Origin: Janthinobacterium lividum
GTDB lineage: Bacteria; Pseudomonadota; Gammaproteobacteria; Burkholderiales; Burkholderiaceae_D
Direction: 5' to 3'
NCBI RefSeq assembly: GCF_034424625.1
Contig: NZ_CP139977.1
Location: 376,277-440,276 of the forward strand
Length of the DNA: 64,000 bases
In this document: positions 9,760 to 18,594 of the stretch, in pieces
How positions within the stretch are numbered: position 1 is the stretch's first letter
Layout: every line of letters starts with the position of its first letter
The notes under the pieces: model-generated
What the model was told of the DNA's origin: nothing
What the model saw: only the letters and a program-made list of their open reading frames with translations
The model's database searches: none
Position numbers and translations under genes: made by a program

Positions 9760-10517
9760 GCGCCAGCCTGGGCGCCAGCTGGCTGGTGCGCGGCAGGCCG
9801 CACGCCGCGCGTGCCCTGCGCCTGTATTGCTTCGGCCATGCAGGCGCCAGCGCGGCCGCCTTCCGCACTTGGCAGGCGAGGCTGGAGCCATCCATCGAAG
9901 TGTGCGCCATCGAGTTGCCCGGCCACGGACGGCGCATGGCGGAAGCGCCGCAGGACCAGCTGCTGCCGCTGGCAGGCGAGCTGACGCAGGCGCTGGCCCG
10001 CGAACTGCGCGCCACGCCCCTGCCGTATGCCCTGTTCGGCCACAGCCTGGGTGCCCTGCTGGCGTTCGAAGTGGCGCGCGGCCTGGCGCGCCTGGAGGTG
10101 CCGCCGCCGCTGCGGCTGCTGGTGTCCGGCGCGAACGCGCCGCAGCGCCGCCCGCCATCGCGCATGCTGCACCGCTTGCCCGATGACGCCCTGCTGGAAG
10201 AATTGCGCACCTACGAAGGCACGCCGCAGGAACTGCTGGACGAGCGCGAACTGATGGCCCTGCTGCTACCGGTCCTGCGCGCTGATTTTTGCATGGTTGA
10301 AACTTATCGCTACCACCCCGGCCCGCAGCTCACGCTGCCGCTGACGGTATTGGCGGGGCGCGCCGACATGCGCGTCAGCGCCGACGGCGTGGCGGCCTGG
10401 GCGCTAGAAACCTCGGGCAACAGCCACAGCGCCTGGCATGAGGGCGGCCATTTTTTCATCGACACGCATGCCGAGGCTCTAATGACGGGCATCCGCGCCA
10501 GCCTGGTGCCGGCGTAA
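9756..10517 (+). CDS. Type II thioesterase
   Basis: About 253 residues from the GTG at 9,756, which overlaps the MbtH stop (GTGA); longer open frames would run inside mbtH. Alpha/beta-hydrolase of the GrsT/TEII family: nucleophile in GHSLG, oxyanion region around [10 protein letters not shown] near the N-terminus, catalytic histidine in GGHFF near the C-terminus. TEIIs clear misprimed or stalled carrier domains of NRPS lines. It ends 3 bases before the next gene. Confidence 0.92.
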   Translation: MSASLGASWLVRGRPHAARALRLYCFGHAGASAAAFRTWQARLEPSIEVCAIELPGHGRRMAEAPQDQLLPLAGELTQALARELRATPLPYALFGHSLGALLAFEVARGLARLEVPPPLRLLVSGANAPQRRPPSRMLHRLPDDALLEELRTYEGTPQELLDERELMALLLPVLRADFCMVETYRYHPGPQLTLPLTVLAGRADMRVSADGVAAWALETSGNSHSAWHEGGHFFIDTHAEALMTGIRASLVPA

Positions 10518-10520
10518 GCG

Positions 10521-11228
10521 ATGCAGATGCTCAAAGGGCAAGAAATCGCGCTATGGCAAATCGACCTCGACGCCAGCCACCTCGATACCCTTGCCGCTAG
10601 CCTGAATCCGATGGAGAGCGACAAGGCAGGCCGTTTCCACAGCCTTGCGCTGCAAACGCGCTACCGGCGCTCGCAGGGCGCCTTGCGCCAGATCATGTCA
10701 AGCTACCTGGACGTGCCGCCCGCCGCCGTCGCCTTCCAGCATGGCGCTTTCGGCAAGCCGACACTGGCCGGGCATGCACTGCAGTTCAACCTGTCCCACA
10801 GCGGCAACACGATGCTGCTCGCCATTGCCCGTCACAGCGTGGGCGTGGACGTGGAACAGTGTGCCGAAACGCCAGTCGATCTCGATCCTCTGCTCGAGCT
10901 GTTGTGCCACGCCGACGAGCGCACGGCAATGGCGGCCCTGGCGCCGAACCAGCGCAGGCAACTGTTTTACCCCTTGTGGACACGCAAGGAAGCGTATCTG
11001 AAGGCACTCGGCACAGGACTGAGCGTTGATTTCCGCCTCGTCAGTTTTGCGCCCGTGGACACCGGGATATGGCAGGTGCGGCATGACGGCATGCCCTCAT
11101 CCGTTCCCTACTACTGCCGCGACCTGCCGCACAGCGATGCGGCGTTTTGCGCGACCGTTTGCTCGCAGCAGCCGCAGGCGCCGGTTAGTCTCCACTACCT
11201 GCTTGCTGAGTGCGGGCCCTTTGGGTAG
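10521..11228 (+). CDS. Sfp-type 4'-phosphopantetheinyl transferase
   Basis: 235 residues. Visible motifs: FGKP and FNLSHSG in the first half, GVDVE (magnesium-binding acidic pair) in the middle, and WTRKEAYLKALGTGL near the C-terminus, all typical of the Sfp/EntD superfamily. It transfers phosphopantetheine from CoA to the serine of carrier domains and so activates the T domains of the NRPS. Last gene of the mbtH-TE-PPTase operon. An ATG two codons further in could also serve as start. Confidence 0.93.
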   Translation: MQMLKGQEIALWQIDLDASHLDTLAASLNPMESDKAGRFHSLALQTRYRRSQGALRQIMSSYLDVPPAAVAFQHGAFGKPTLAGHALQFNLSHSGNTMLLAIARHSVGVDVEQCAETPVDLDPLLELLCHADERTAMAALAPNQRRQLFYPLWTRKEAYLKALGTGLSVDFRLVSFAPVDTGIWQVRHDGMPSSVPYYCRDLPHSDAAFCATVCSQQPQAPVSLHYLLAECGPFG

Positions 11229-11263
11229 TCGATATTCAAGAGCAGTTTCCGCTTTTTCCGAAT

Positions 11264-11355
11264 TGAATCGCCACCAATAGCTTAGACTTTCCTGATCCAT
11301 GGTTCTCGGACGATGAAAAACCGATGGATCGTGTCCGGGGTTTGGGTGTCCTTCC
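11264..11355 (+). repeat. Dispersed island repeat, copy 1 (left end only)
   Basis: Starts with TGAATCGCCACCAATAGC, followed by the GATCCAT...ATGGATC stem that opens most copies. It breaks off at the H-NS-like fragment, before the conserved CGATCTCGT/ACGAGATCG hairpin. It marks the left border of the accessory region just after the siderophore locus. Confidence 0.8.
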
Positions 11356-11445
11356 AGGCGACCAGCTCTTTCACCCAGTTCGGTTGGCGACCACGACCAG
11401 TCCAGCGGTGTTCTTGGCATTCACGATAGGAATTTCCGGCTTGCA
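11338..11445 (-). pseudogene. H-NS-family C-terminal DNA-binding fragment
   Basis: The minus strand reads SYRECQEHRWTGRGRQPNWV, the AT-hook-like core of H-NS/MvaT-type C-terminal domains (YR...W.GRGR.P.W). Only about 35 residues survive, and the 3' side fuses into repeat copy 1. No start or N-terminal oligomerisation domain is left. Identification rests on this short motif. Confidence 0.5.
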
Positions 11446-11571
11446 TAGGAATCGGTGGCTTATGCCAGGATCATCGGCATGCTCAAGAATGGTTCGCCGC
11501 TTTGACGCAGGAATCAGCGGCCATGCTGAAGCAAGAATTGGTGGCTGATCTGACGAGAATACGCAATCCCC

Positions 11572-12099
11572 GCCTTCAAGGTCAACAGCAAGCGCCTGCG
11601 CACCACCTTTGCCAACGAAACGGACGCGCGCGCGGCGGCCGTGGCCGAATGGCAGCGTATCTTGCGCGGCCTGGCCACCGTTGAAATGAGCCTGGCCCTT
11701 GGCAACCCGGCCGTGTTCCCGCAATCGCCCGTGACGGTGAAGGGTTTCAAGCCCGAGATCGACGCCACCGAATGGCTATCGGTCAAGGTCACGCACAGCC
11801 TGGGCGGCAACGGCTTTACCACGCGCGTGGAGTTTGAAACGAAAACGGAAGCGGTCGAGGCCGAGCGCGAGGAAGAGAAAGACCCGGACGAAGGTATCAC
11901 GGGCGTGGTAGCCAAGTGGAAGGACGTGGCGGCGAAGAAGAAAAAGACGGGGCAGGAGCAGGCCGGCGCCACGGGTATGCTCAAGATGCTGGATCACACT
12001 TACAAGAGCAAGCAGGCCGCGAAGCGGGCCGCAATGCATGCATGGCGGCATATTGAGGAGGTACGCAATATCATCGAAGAAAACAGCGAGGGGCCTTAG
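11572..12099 (+). pseudogene. Phage late control protein D (tail gpD) C-terminal fragment
   Basis: The frame from AFKVNSKRLRTTFANET through PVTVKGFKPEIDATEW and VTHSLGGNGFTT to the stop resembles the C-terminal part of phage late control protein D, a P2-type baseplate hub protein. The N-terminal half is absent and no other tail gene is nearby, so this is a prophage relic. The last 70 residues are charged and low in complexity, as in the family. Confidence 0.75.
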
Positions 12100-12639
12100 C
12101 GGCCAATGCAAATAACGGGCGACAATAGCAGTAGAGCAGCATGATAGCGCAGCGTTTTCGGCTGCTAAAACTTTGTTTTCCCCATAGCGATCATCACTGG
12201 ACACTCCTATCATTCCCCTCCGCAAGAAACTTGAATCAATCTGCGGTGTCCAGCAAACCCGTTGTGATTCGAGGCTATGCGTATGGCCGGATCCGACAAG
12301 TCACCTACCCATGCAACACTCTTTGTCACAGAATTATTTAAAAACAGTCCGCGGATAAAAATTTATAAAACACAAGAAGTTGCTTTCCTAAAAAAATCTT
12401 GCACGACGCACCCGATCAAGATGATCTTGATTGCAATCATTTAATTGCTGTAACGTTTTCAATGAGGCTGCCGATTCAAAATAAAATAAACCACAATCCG
12501 GAAAAATAAAAATATAATTTACATGCGCACCACCATGTAAGAGTGCCCGGCCAGAATATATATTTTACACTTTGATACCTTAGTTGATAATTTTTTAATA
12601 AATGAATGAATAGCTATCCTCCGCCAATAAATAAAAAAG
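12100..12639. other. Gene-free stretch, increasingly AT-rich
   Basis: No convincing gene. The base composition falls sharply from about 12,300 on, marking the border of the low-GC bacteriocin locus. I see no terminator or repeat that I can name. Confidence 0.6.
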
Positions 12640-12668
12640 TTGACACACCTTGCGGCACATAGTATAAA
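12640..12668 (+). promoter_or_regulatory. Near-consensus sigma-70 promoter for the bacteriocin gene
   Basis: TTGACA at 12,640-12,645 and TATAAA at 12,663-12,668, separated by exactly 17 bases, about 95 bases upstream of the peptide start. The -35 box is perfect and the -10 has one mismatch. No operator is evident. Confidence 0.7.
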
Positions 12669-12761
12669 TTCAATTGTTAAAAATATATTTTTGAATGAGC
12701 GAATTATTTTCGTTAAACTTCAACACTCCTATCGATGTAAACATTTGCAAGGATGTATTCC

Positions 12762-13010
12762 ATGTCTATTCAAGAAATGACCGTTAGCGAAATTGATGAA
12801 GTAAATGGCGGCGTAACAAGTGGCCAAGTTCTAAATGCTGGAGCGGGAATTGCTGCAGTCGGCGCCGCTGCCTTTGGAGCTGTTGGACTGGCTGCTGCAT
12901 CGCCGGTATTAGTTGCAGCTGGTGCTGCATATGGCCTCGTTTCTGCTGGCATGTGGGCGGCAGGCGCATTGAGCGATATTGGTTATTTCAAAAAAGTAAC
13001 TGCGGCCTAA
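12762..13010 (+). CDS. Double-glycine-leader bacteriocin/microcin precursor
   Basis: 82 residues from the ATG at 12,762 (CAAGGA 8-9 bases upstream; the ATG at 12,753 overlaps that site). Leader MSIQEMTVSEIDEVNGG is a classic class II/microcin leader: L/M-x-x-V-x-E-x-x-x-V-x-GG. The predicted mature peptide has about 65 residues, is very rich in Ala and Gly with several small-residue spacings (GAGIAAVGAAAFGAVG), and ends in a short charged tail, as expected for a membrane-inserting peptide. The matching HlyD adaptor and C39 peptidase exporter lie 0.8 kb downstream. Sensitivity range and target receptor are unknown. Confidence 0.88.
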   Translation: MSIQEMTVSEIDEVNGGVTSGQVLNAGAGIAAVGAAAFGAVGLAAASPVLVAAGAAYGLVSAGMWAAGALSDIGYFKKVTAA

Positions 13011-13056
13011 AATCCACGTACTCATTGAAATCGGGATGAATATCCCATCATAATAA

Positions 13057-13110
13057 CTTCCTGCGGAAATTTTTTGGCAGCATGCAAAATCAAACCATCT
13101 CCGCAGGAAG
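13057..13110 (+). repeat. 11-bp inverted repeat after the bacteriocin gene
   Basis: CTTCCTGCGGA at 13,057-13,067 is repeated inverted as TCCGCAGGAAG at 13,100-13,110, enclosing 32 bases. There is no T-run, so it is not a standard intrinsic terminator. It could protect the abundant peptide mRNA at its 3' end or attenuate read-through into the next gene. Confidence 0.5.
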
Positions 13111-13185
13111 CACACTTGTCACAAAAAAAATTTCCATGTGCATTATCAAAGTATTTAAATTTAATTAATTAAAAGTTAACATCAT

Positions 13186-13398
13186 ATGAAAAAATTACAT
13201 ACAAGCATATTACCTATTGCATTTATTAGCGCAGCATTAATCATCTTTTCATATTTCGCAATTTTCAAAAATCAATCAACTGCCAATCAATTAATTGAGT
13301 TCTCCATTGCACATCCATTAATTTTAAGCGGAATAACTTTATTTTTCATTTCACTGACATTTATTCTATTCTATTTTTACAAATCCAAAAAAAAATAA
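13186..13398 (+). CDS. Small two-helix membrane protein, candidate bacteriocin immunity
   Basis: 70 residues, AT-rich, with two clear hydrophobic segments (about residues 7-27 and 42-65) and a lysine-rich end (YKSKKK). Size, topology and position between the bacteriocin and its exporter fit a microcin or class II immunity protein held in the inner membrane. I do not recognise the family and the ribosome binding site is weak, so the function is inferred from context. Confidence 0.6.
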   Translation: MKKLHTSILPIAFISAALIIFSYFAIFKNQSTANQLIEFSIAHPLILSGITLFFISLTFILFYFYKSKKK

Positions 13399-13807
13399 AC
13401 TGACATTTCTAGAATTATTTTTACCATGAATACATAATTTTCATGAAAATTATAGTACATGATTTATCAGGCGTGGCTCCAAGCATCAAGTCGCTGCAGT
13501 GTGACAACATCACATTTATCCCGACATCACCCAACATTGTTTTTCCTTCAATGATGAAATTCATTATAAATTTTCCCATTGCGCGCTGGGTGATTCGTTT
13601 TTTTCGCATCAATCTTAACCAGCAATATATGCTGTAATTCTTTTTAAAAAGTATAAATAATTACACAATAGACAACAATATTTAATCGTGCAAATTTTGC
13701 TTCATAAGCAGTGGTAAATCCTCGATTTCCTCTATCAAATTCAAGATTGCTTAAATCCCGGCGAGGTCAATCCATGTCTTGGGTTCCTATTCGAAAAGAA
13801 AACTATT
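13399..13807. other. Gene-poor AT-rich spacer before the exporter genes
   Basis: An open frame of 64 codons (13,443-13,637) lies here without a Shine-Dalgarno site or recognisable domain; I do not call it a gene. GC content climbs abruptly at about 13,800, where the adaptor gene starts. Confidence 0.5.
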
Positions 13808-15112
13808 TTGCGTGACCAAGCCAGCGTTCCCGCCACCACCAGCCCCGCCCCGCCCGTCCAGCCCCTGTTTCGCCAGCAAGCCATCGAGCATCTGGGTAAC
13901 AAGCAGTACGGTACGGTCTTACTGGCGCGGCCCGTCAGCCACCTGTTCCTGACCTGGCTGTTCCTCGTCATCGCGCTGGCCATCGTGGCTTTCTTCATCT
14001 TCTTCAGCACCACCCGCAAGGCACAGTCGCAAGGCGTGCTGCTGCCGACCAGTGGCGTGATCCGCGTCATGCCGGGCCAGGCGGGCGTCATTGCCGCAGT
14101 GCGCGTCAAGGAAGGGCAAGCCGTGCGCGCGGGCGAGGTGCTGTTCGTGCTGTCGGGCGAGCGCAGCAGCGCCAATGCGGGCGCGCCCCAGCAGGTCGTC
14201 TCAAACCTGCTGAAAAGCCGGCGCGACAGCTATGACGCGGAATTGCAGCAGTCGCGCCTGCAATCGCGCCAGCGCATGGCGGCGGGCCAGCGCCGCGCCA
14301 GCGACCTGGCGGCGGAAATCGGCCGCATGGATGACCAGATCGCGCTACAACAGCGCCGCATTGCCCTAGCAGAACAATCCTACCAGCGCTACAGCGACCT
14401 GAATACCACCAATTACATTTCATCCGCCCAACTGCAGGACAAGCAGGCCGAGCTGCTGGACCAGCACCAGCGCCTGGCGGAACTGCAGCGCATCAAGTCG
14501 GCCAGCCAGCGCGACTTGGCCACCACGGAAGCGGACGTGCGCGACTTGCAGGTGCAGGCGCAGCGCGACACGGAAGGCTTGCAACGCAATGTGTCCGCCA
14601 TCGAGCAAGACCTGACGGAAAACGAGGCGCGCCGCGAAATCCTCGTCCGCGCGGCACAGGACGGCATGGTCACGGCCATCACCACAGAACTGGGCCAGAC
14701 TGTCGCGGCCAACACCGTGCTTGCCTCGGTATTGCCGCAAGGCGCCCAGCTGGAGGCGGAAATCTACGCGCCGTCGCGCTCGGTCGGATTCATCAAGCCG
14801 GGCATGACGGTGCTGCTGCGCTATCAGGCGTATCCGTACCAGAAATTCGGCCAGTATCCGGCGCTGGTGCGCGAAGTGGCCAGTACCTCGTTGCGGCCTG
14901 AAGAGCTGGCGGTACCGGGCGCCGTCAGCGGCACGAATGGCGAACCCTTGTACCGCATCCGTTTGAGCTTGCAGCGCCAAAGCGTGCAGGCATATGGCGA
15001 AACCCTGCCCCTGAAGTCGGGCATGCTGGTCGACGCCAGCATGCTGCTGGAACAGCGGCGCCTGTATGAATGGGTGCTCGAACCCCTGTTCAGCATTTCC
15101 GGGCGCCTGTAA
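13808..15112 (+). CDS. HlyD/CvaA-family periplasmic adaptor of the bacteriocin exporter
   Basis: 434 residues. One N-terminal transmembrane segment (about residues 43-68, LFLVIALAIVAFFIFFSTT), a lipoyl/barrel-sandwich half beginning GVIRVMPGQAGVIAAVRVKEGQ, a long coiled coil (about 125-290), then the second half with GMVTAITTELGQTV and a beta-barrel region. This is the adaptor that links an inner-membrane C39 transporter to a TolC-like outer-membrane channel. The start is TTG at 13,808; the ATG at 13,774 is out of frame and no in-frame ATG precedes it, so the exact start is uncertain. It ends 42 bases before the transporter start I use. Confidence 0.92.
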   Translation: MRDQASVPATTSPAPPVQPLFRQQAIEHLGNKQYGTVLLARPVSHLFLTWLFLVIALAIVAFFIFFSTTRKAQSQGVLLPTSGVIRVMPGQAGVIAAVRVKEGQAVRAGEVLFVLSGERSSANAGAPQQVVSNLLKSRRDSYDAELQQSRLQSRQRMAAGQRRASDLAAEIGRMDDQIALQQRRIALAEQSYQRYSDLNTTNYISSAQLQDKQAELLDQHQRLAELQRIKSASQRDLATTEADVRDLQVQAQRDTEGLQRNVSAIEQDLTENEARREILVRAAQDGMVTAITTELGQTVAANTVLASVLPQGAQLEAEIYAPSRSVGFIKPGMTVLLRYQAYPYQKFGQYPALVREVASTSLRPEELAVPGAVSGTNGEPLYRIRLSLQRQSVQAYGETLPLKSGMLVDASMLLEQRRLYEWVLEPLFSISGRL

Positions 15113-15154
15113 GCCCCCATATTGATTTTCCACAATACTTTACGTCTGCGCTGC

Positions 15155-17290
15155 ATGCACCTCCCTGATCTCGCCCACCTGTCCTTCTGGCGCAGCCAGC
15201 GCCTGCCCGTCCTGCTGCAAACGGAAGCGGCCGAATGCGGCCTGGCCTGTTTATCGATGGTGGCCAGTTACTGGGGCCACCAGACCGACATTTCCAGCAT
15301 GCGCCGGCGCTTTTCCGTGTCATTGAAAGGAGTGACTTTAAAAGGGCTGATGGCGATGGCGCAGGGGCTGGCCCTACATACGCGGCCCTTGAAACTCGAC
15401 ATGCAGCATCTGCCCGAGCTAAAGCTGCCCGCCATCTTGCATTGGGACTTGAACCATTTTGTCGTCCTCAAGTCCGTCTCCGGCAGCCATGCCGTGATCC
15501 ATGACCCGGCCGTGGGCGAGCGCCGCCTGCCGCTGGCGGAAGTGGCGAAACACTTTACGGGCGTGGCGCTGGAACTGATACCCACCGCCGAATTCAAAAA
15601 GGCCGAGGAAAAGCAGCAGTTTTCCCTGCTGTCGCTGATGGGGCGCGTGGTGGGCCTGAAACGCGGCCTGCTGCAATTACTGGTGCTGGGCCTGGCCTTG
15701 CAGGTGTGCGCGCTGGTGGCGCCGTTCTACATGCAATGGCTGGTCGACGAGGCGCTACTGGCCGGCGACCGCGACCTGATCACCGTGCTTGGCTGCGGTT
15801 TTCTGCTGCTGGTGCTGGTGCAAACGGCAATCGGCGCCGTGCGCTCCTGGATCACTACCGTGCTGGCCACCAATTTGAATTTGCAATGGCTGGGCAACGC
15901 TTTTGCTCACCTTTTAAAATTACCGTTGCCGTATTTCGAGAAGCGCCACACAGGTGACATCGTCTCGCGCTTCAACTCCATCCAGACCATGCAAAGTAGT
16001 CTGACGACACAATTCGTCGAAGGCGCTATCGATGGCGTGCTGGTGCTCGCTACCCTGGGCATGATGCTGTTCTACAGTCCGCTGCTGGCGGGCGTGGCCT
16101 GCATCGCCGTGCTGTTGTATGTCTTGCTGCGCTGGGCCCTGTTCAAGAACATGCGTGAGGCGACGGCCGAACAGATCATCCACGCGGCCCGGCAGCAGAC
16201 GCACTTCCTGGAATCCGTACGCGGCATCCAGAGCATCCGCCTGTTCGACCGCGCGGCTGAGCGCCGCGCCAGCTGGACCAACGCGCTGGCCGACCAGTTC
16301 AATGCCGATCTGCGCATCGCCAAGCTGTCCGTGTCCTACCAGACGGTTAATACTTTGCTCTTCAGCGCCGAACGGGTGATCGTCATCTGGATGGCGGCGC
16401 TGGCGGTGCTGGACAACCGCTTTTCGGTCGGTATGCTGTTCGCCTTCATCAGCTACAAGGACCAGTTCAGCCAGCGCATGGCCAGCCTAATCGACAAATT
16501 GTTCGAGCTGCGCATGCTACGCCTGCATGGCGAGCGCGTGGCCGATATCGTTCTGACGGACGCGGAAGTAGACGGCAGCGACGTCGAGCTGGACATGGAC
16601 GATATCTCGCCGTCGATCGAGATCCGCAACTTGGCTTTCCGCTACGCCGACAGCGAACCCTATGTATTGAGCGGCCTCAATCTGAGCATTCCCGCCGGGC
16701 AGTGCATCGCAGTCACCGGCCCGTCCGGCTGCGGCAAGACGACCCTCATGAAGTTGCTGCTGGGCTTGCTGGAGCCCACCGAGGGTGAAATTCTCATCGG
16801 CGGCATTAAGCTGGGCAGCCTGGGCTTGACAAACTACCGGCAATTGCTGGGCACGGTGATGCAGGAAGACTCCCTGTTTGCCGGCTCCATCGCCGACAAC
16901 ATCAGCTTTTTTTCCCCCTCCCCCAATGTCCAGCAGGTGCAGGCTTGCGCGCAACTTGCGGCCGTGCATGTGGAAATCGCCGCCATGCCGATGGGCTTCA
17001 ACACCCTTGTGGGCGACATCGGCAGCGGCCTGTCGGGCGGCCAGAAACAGCGCATCTTGCTGGCGCGCGCCCTGTATAAGAATCCGAAGTTGCTGGTACT
17101 CGACGAAGCCACTAGCCATCTGGATGTATGGAATGAACAAGCGGTGAATGCTGCAATACAAAGTATCCAATTGACACGTGTGATCGTCGCGCATCGTCCA
17201 GAAACTATAGCCATGGCGCAAAGGGTAGTCGTGCTACAGCAGGGCGAAATTGTGCAGGATGATATCCGGGAGACGAAGGCGCCAGCTTAA
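15155..17290 (+). CDS. C39 peptidase-containing ABC transporter (CvaB/MchF type)
   Basis: 711 residues from the ATG at 15,155; an upstream TTG in frame is less likely. The N-terminal C39 peptidase has the catalytic cysteine at about residue 28 (QTEAAECGLACLSM), the histidine in NHFVVLK and the DPA aspartate. A membrane domain with about six helices follows. The ATPase has Walker A GPSGCGKTT, signature LSGGQKQRI, Walker B LLVLDEATSHLD and an H-loop histidine in VIVAHRPE. Such transporters cut double-glycine leaders and export the mature peptide together with the HlyD-type adaptor. All catalytic residues are intact, so the exporter is probably functional for the peptide at 12,762. Confidence 0.95.
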   Translation: MHLPDLAHLSFWRSQRLPVLLQTEAAECGLACLSMVASYWGHQTDISSMRRRFSVSLKGVTLKGLMAMAQGLALHTRPLKLDMQHLPELKLPAILHWDLNHFVVLKSVSGSHAVIHDPAVGERRLPLAEVAKHFTGVALELIPTAEFKKAEEKQQFSLLSLMGRVVGLKRGLLQLLVLGLALQVCALVAPFYMQWLVDEALLAGDRDLITVLGCGFLLLVLVQTAIGAVRSWITTVLATNLNLQWLGNAFAHLLKLPLPYFEKRHTGDIVSRFNSIQTMQSSLTTQFVEGAIDGVLVLATLGMMLFYSPLLAGVACIAVLLYVLLRWALFKNMREATAEQIIHAARQQTHFLESVRGIQSIRLFDRAAERRASWTNALADQFNADLRIAKLSVSYQTVNTLLFSAERVIVIWMAALAVLDNRFSVGMLFAFISYKDQFSQRMASLIDKLFELRMLRLHGERVADIVLTDAEVDGSDVELDMDDISPSIEIRNLAFRYADSEPYVLSGLNLSIPAGQCIAVTGPSGCGKTTLMKLLLGLLEPTEGEILIGGIKLGSLGLTNYRQLLGTVMQEDSLFAGSIADNISFFSPSPNVQQVQACAQLAAVHVEIAAMPMGFNTLVGDIGSGLSGGQKQRILLARALYKNPKLLVLDEATSHLDVWNEQAVNAAIQSIQLTRVIVAHRPETIAMAQRVVVLQQGEIVQDDIRETKAPA

Positions 17291-17308
17291 ATTTTTGGCA
17301 TTGTATTG

Positions 17309-17567
17309 CACCAGTAGAGTATACGCACTACGCACCTGATCCATAGTTCTTGAAGGATGAAAAATCGATGGATCGTGTTACGGGCTTGGGTGGCCTGCCA
17401 GGTGTCTGGTGAGCGATCTCGTAGCTGCCTGATCCAACGACGAGATCGGGCTTGACCTGCCTATCCTCCGTACCCTGTGGAGAGTCCTGCCGCGTTCAAG
17501 TAAAAGCTGGATTTCCTTCGCCATAATGGACGGCGAAGGATGTCATATGCTACTGAGGCAGCCGCGG
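17309..17567 (+). repeat. Dispersed island repeat, copy 2
   Basis: A degenerate left end is followed by the GATCCAT/ATGGATC stem (17,339 on) and the CGATCTCGT/ACGAGATCG hairpin (about 17,414-17,448). Homology fades near 17,567, exactly where the broken E1 gene begins. Confidence 0.85.
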
Positions 17568-17570
17568 TAG

Positions 17571-18089
17571 TCCTTGGCACACTATATAGCAGTAAACCTT
17601 CCGGATACGTCGGTGAAAGCGATGGGTGTAATGGTCAAAGAAATGAACCTTACGGAGGCGGACTTGATTGTCGATGCTACAGCGGAAGGTGCCGTTGCGA
17701 GCTACTTAGCCAAAAAATACAAAAAAAAGGCCACACTCACCGTATGGATAGAGGGCGCTGGTGTGGCGGTTGGTGGATTTTTGCGAGCAGGAGAAGGACA
17801 TGCTTGTTCACATTGTCTGACTACGCACAATCGTAACGGCAAGTATAGAACGACAGTTGAGCTTATACCGCCGAAATTTGAGGGACAGGGGTGTGAACAG
17901 GACTATGTGCCATTTCCGGCAACGGTTTCAATTAAGGCCGCTTGCTTAGGTGCCGAAATGATTATGGATTGGGTTGCTGGAAAGGTCCAGCCGACACTTC
18001 GCACGTCAGTTCTGAGTAATGAATTCACTTCTGCATCAGCGCTGGCAACTCCTGAACCTATCGAAGGCTGCCCTGCATGCACTACCTAG
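17571..18089 (+). pseudogene. C-terminal remnant of an E1-like (ThiF/Cap2) ubiquitin-transfer enzyme
   Basis: About 170 residues resembling the C-terminal half of a ThiF-type adenylation domain: ADLIVDATAEGAVASYL (after the nucleotide-binding region), GAGVAVGGFLRAGEG, a CSHC segment, and a terminal CPACTT that may belong to a zinc site. The nucleotide-binding GxGxxG half and any E2 domain are missing. The frame opens straight out of repeat copy 2 after an in-frame stop, so the 5' part has been lost. In type II CBASS and Bil operons, Cap2/BilD-type E1 proteins act beside a JAB peptidase, and one follows here with a 13-base overlap. Confidence 0.75.
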
Positions 18090-18568
18090 ATTTGTGGAAA
18101 GTCGATGATGGCGGGTTTCTGCTGCTCAGCCCAGAAGTAATCAAAGTGTTTGAGAAGTATGCCCAGGTTGACTCAACCATGCCGGAGAGTGGCGGGATAC
18201 TGTTGGGGTACGTAAGGGGCCAACATCTGGAAATAATCGAAGCAACAGAGCCAACCTCGGCCGACAAGCGAAGGATGTTTTTCTTCCTAAGGCGTCCACA
18301 GGGTCATCAGGAAATCGCTCGGCGTCAATGGGATGAAAGTCAGGGCCTGATTCGTTATTTAGGGGAGTGGCACACACATCCCGAGAATGTTCCGTTACCT
18401 TCCTGCTTGGACAGGCGGGAATGGCGAAACTCTGCCTCCAAGCGAGCTGATGGCAGGTCGCAGGTTGGACTCATTGTCGGCAGAGAAGACCTTCATATTG
18501 AGCTAACTTATCACAGTGGTAAATATACAGTATGTCGTAAGCAGTTCGAATCTGAGCATGTACGCTAA
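18077..18568 (+). CDS. JAB/MPN metalloprotease (Cap3/BilB-like deconjugase)
   Basis: 163 residues. The complete JAMM site is visible: upstream glutamate in ESGGILLG, then HTHPENVPLPSCLD (HxH, 7 residues, S, 2 residues, D). In CBASS type II, Cap3 removes the conjugate formed by Cap2; in Bil systems the JAB protein processes a ubiquitin-like modifier. The start overlaps the E1 remnant, indicating an old operon. No CD-NTase, effector or Ubl gene is left, so the enzyme is probably an orphan with an intact active site. The next repeat copy begins 26 bases after the stop. Confidence 0.85.
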   Translation: MHYLDLWKVDDGGFLLLSPEVIKVFEKYAQVDSTMPESGGILLGYVRGQHLEIIEATEPTSADKRRMFFFLRRPQGHQEIARRQWDESQGLIRYLGEWHTHPENVPLPSCLDRREWRNSASKRADGRSQVGLIVGREDLHIELTYHSGKYTVCRKQFESEHVR

Positions 18569-18594
18569 CGTGCCAAGAGTTCCGGCTTGAGCAT

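Noticed and set aside
13443..13637. 64-codon open frame in the bacteriocin locus
   Set aside because: No ribosome binding site, domain, signal or membrane topology that would fit; AT-rich sequence opens frames by chance less often, but the evidence is too thin to call it.
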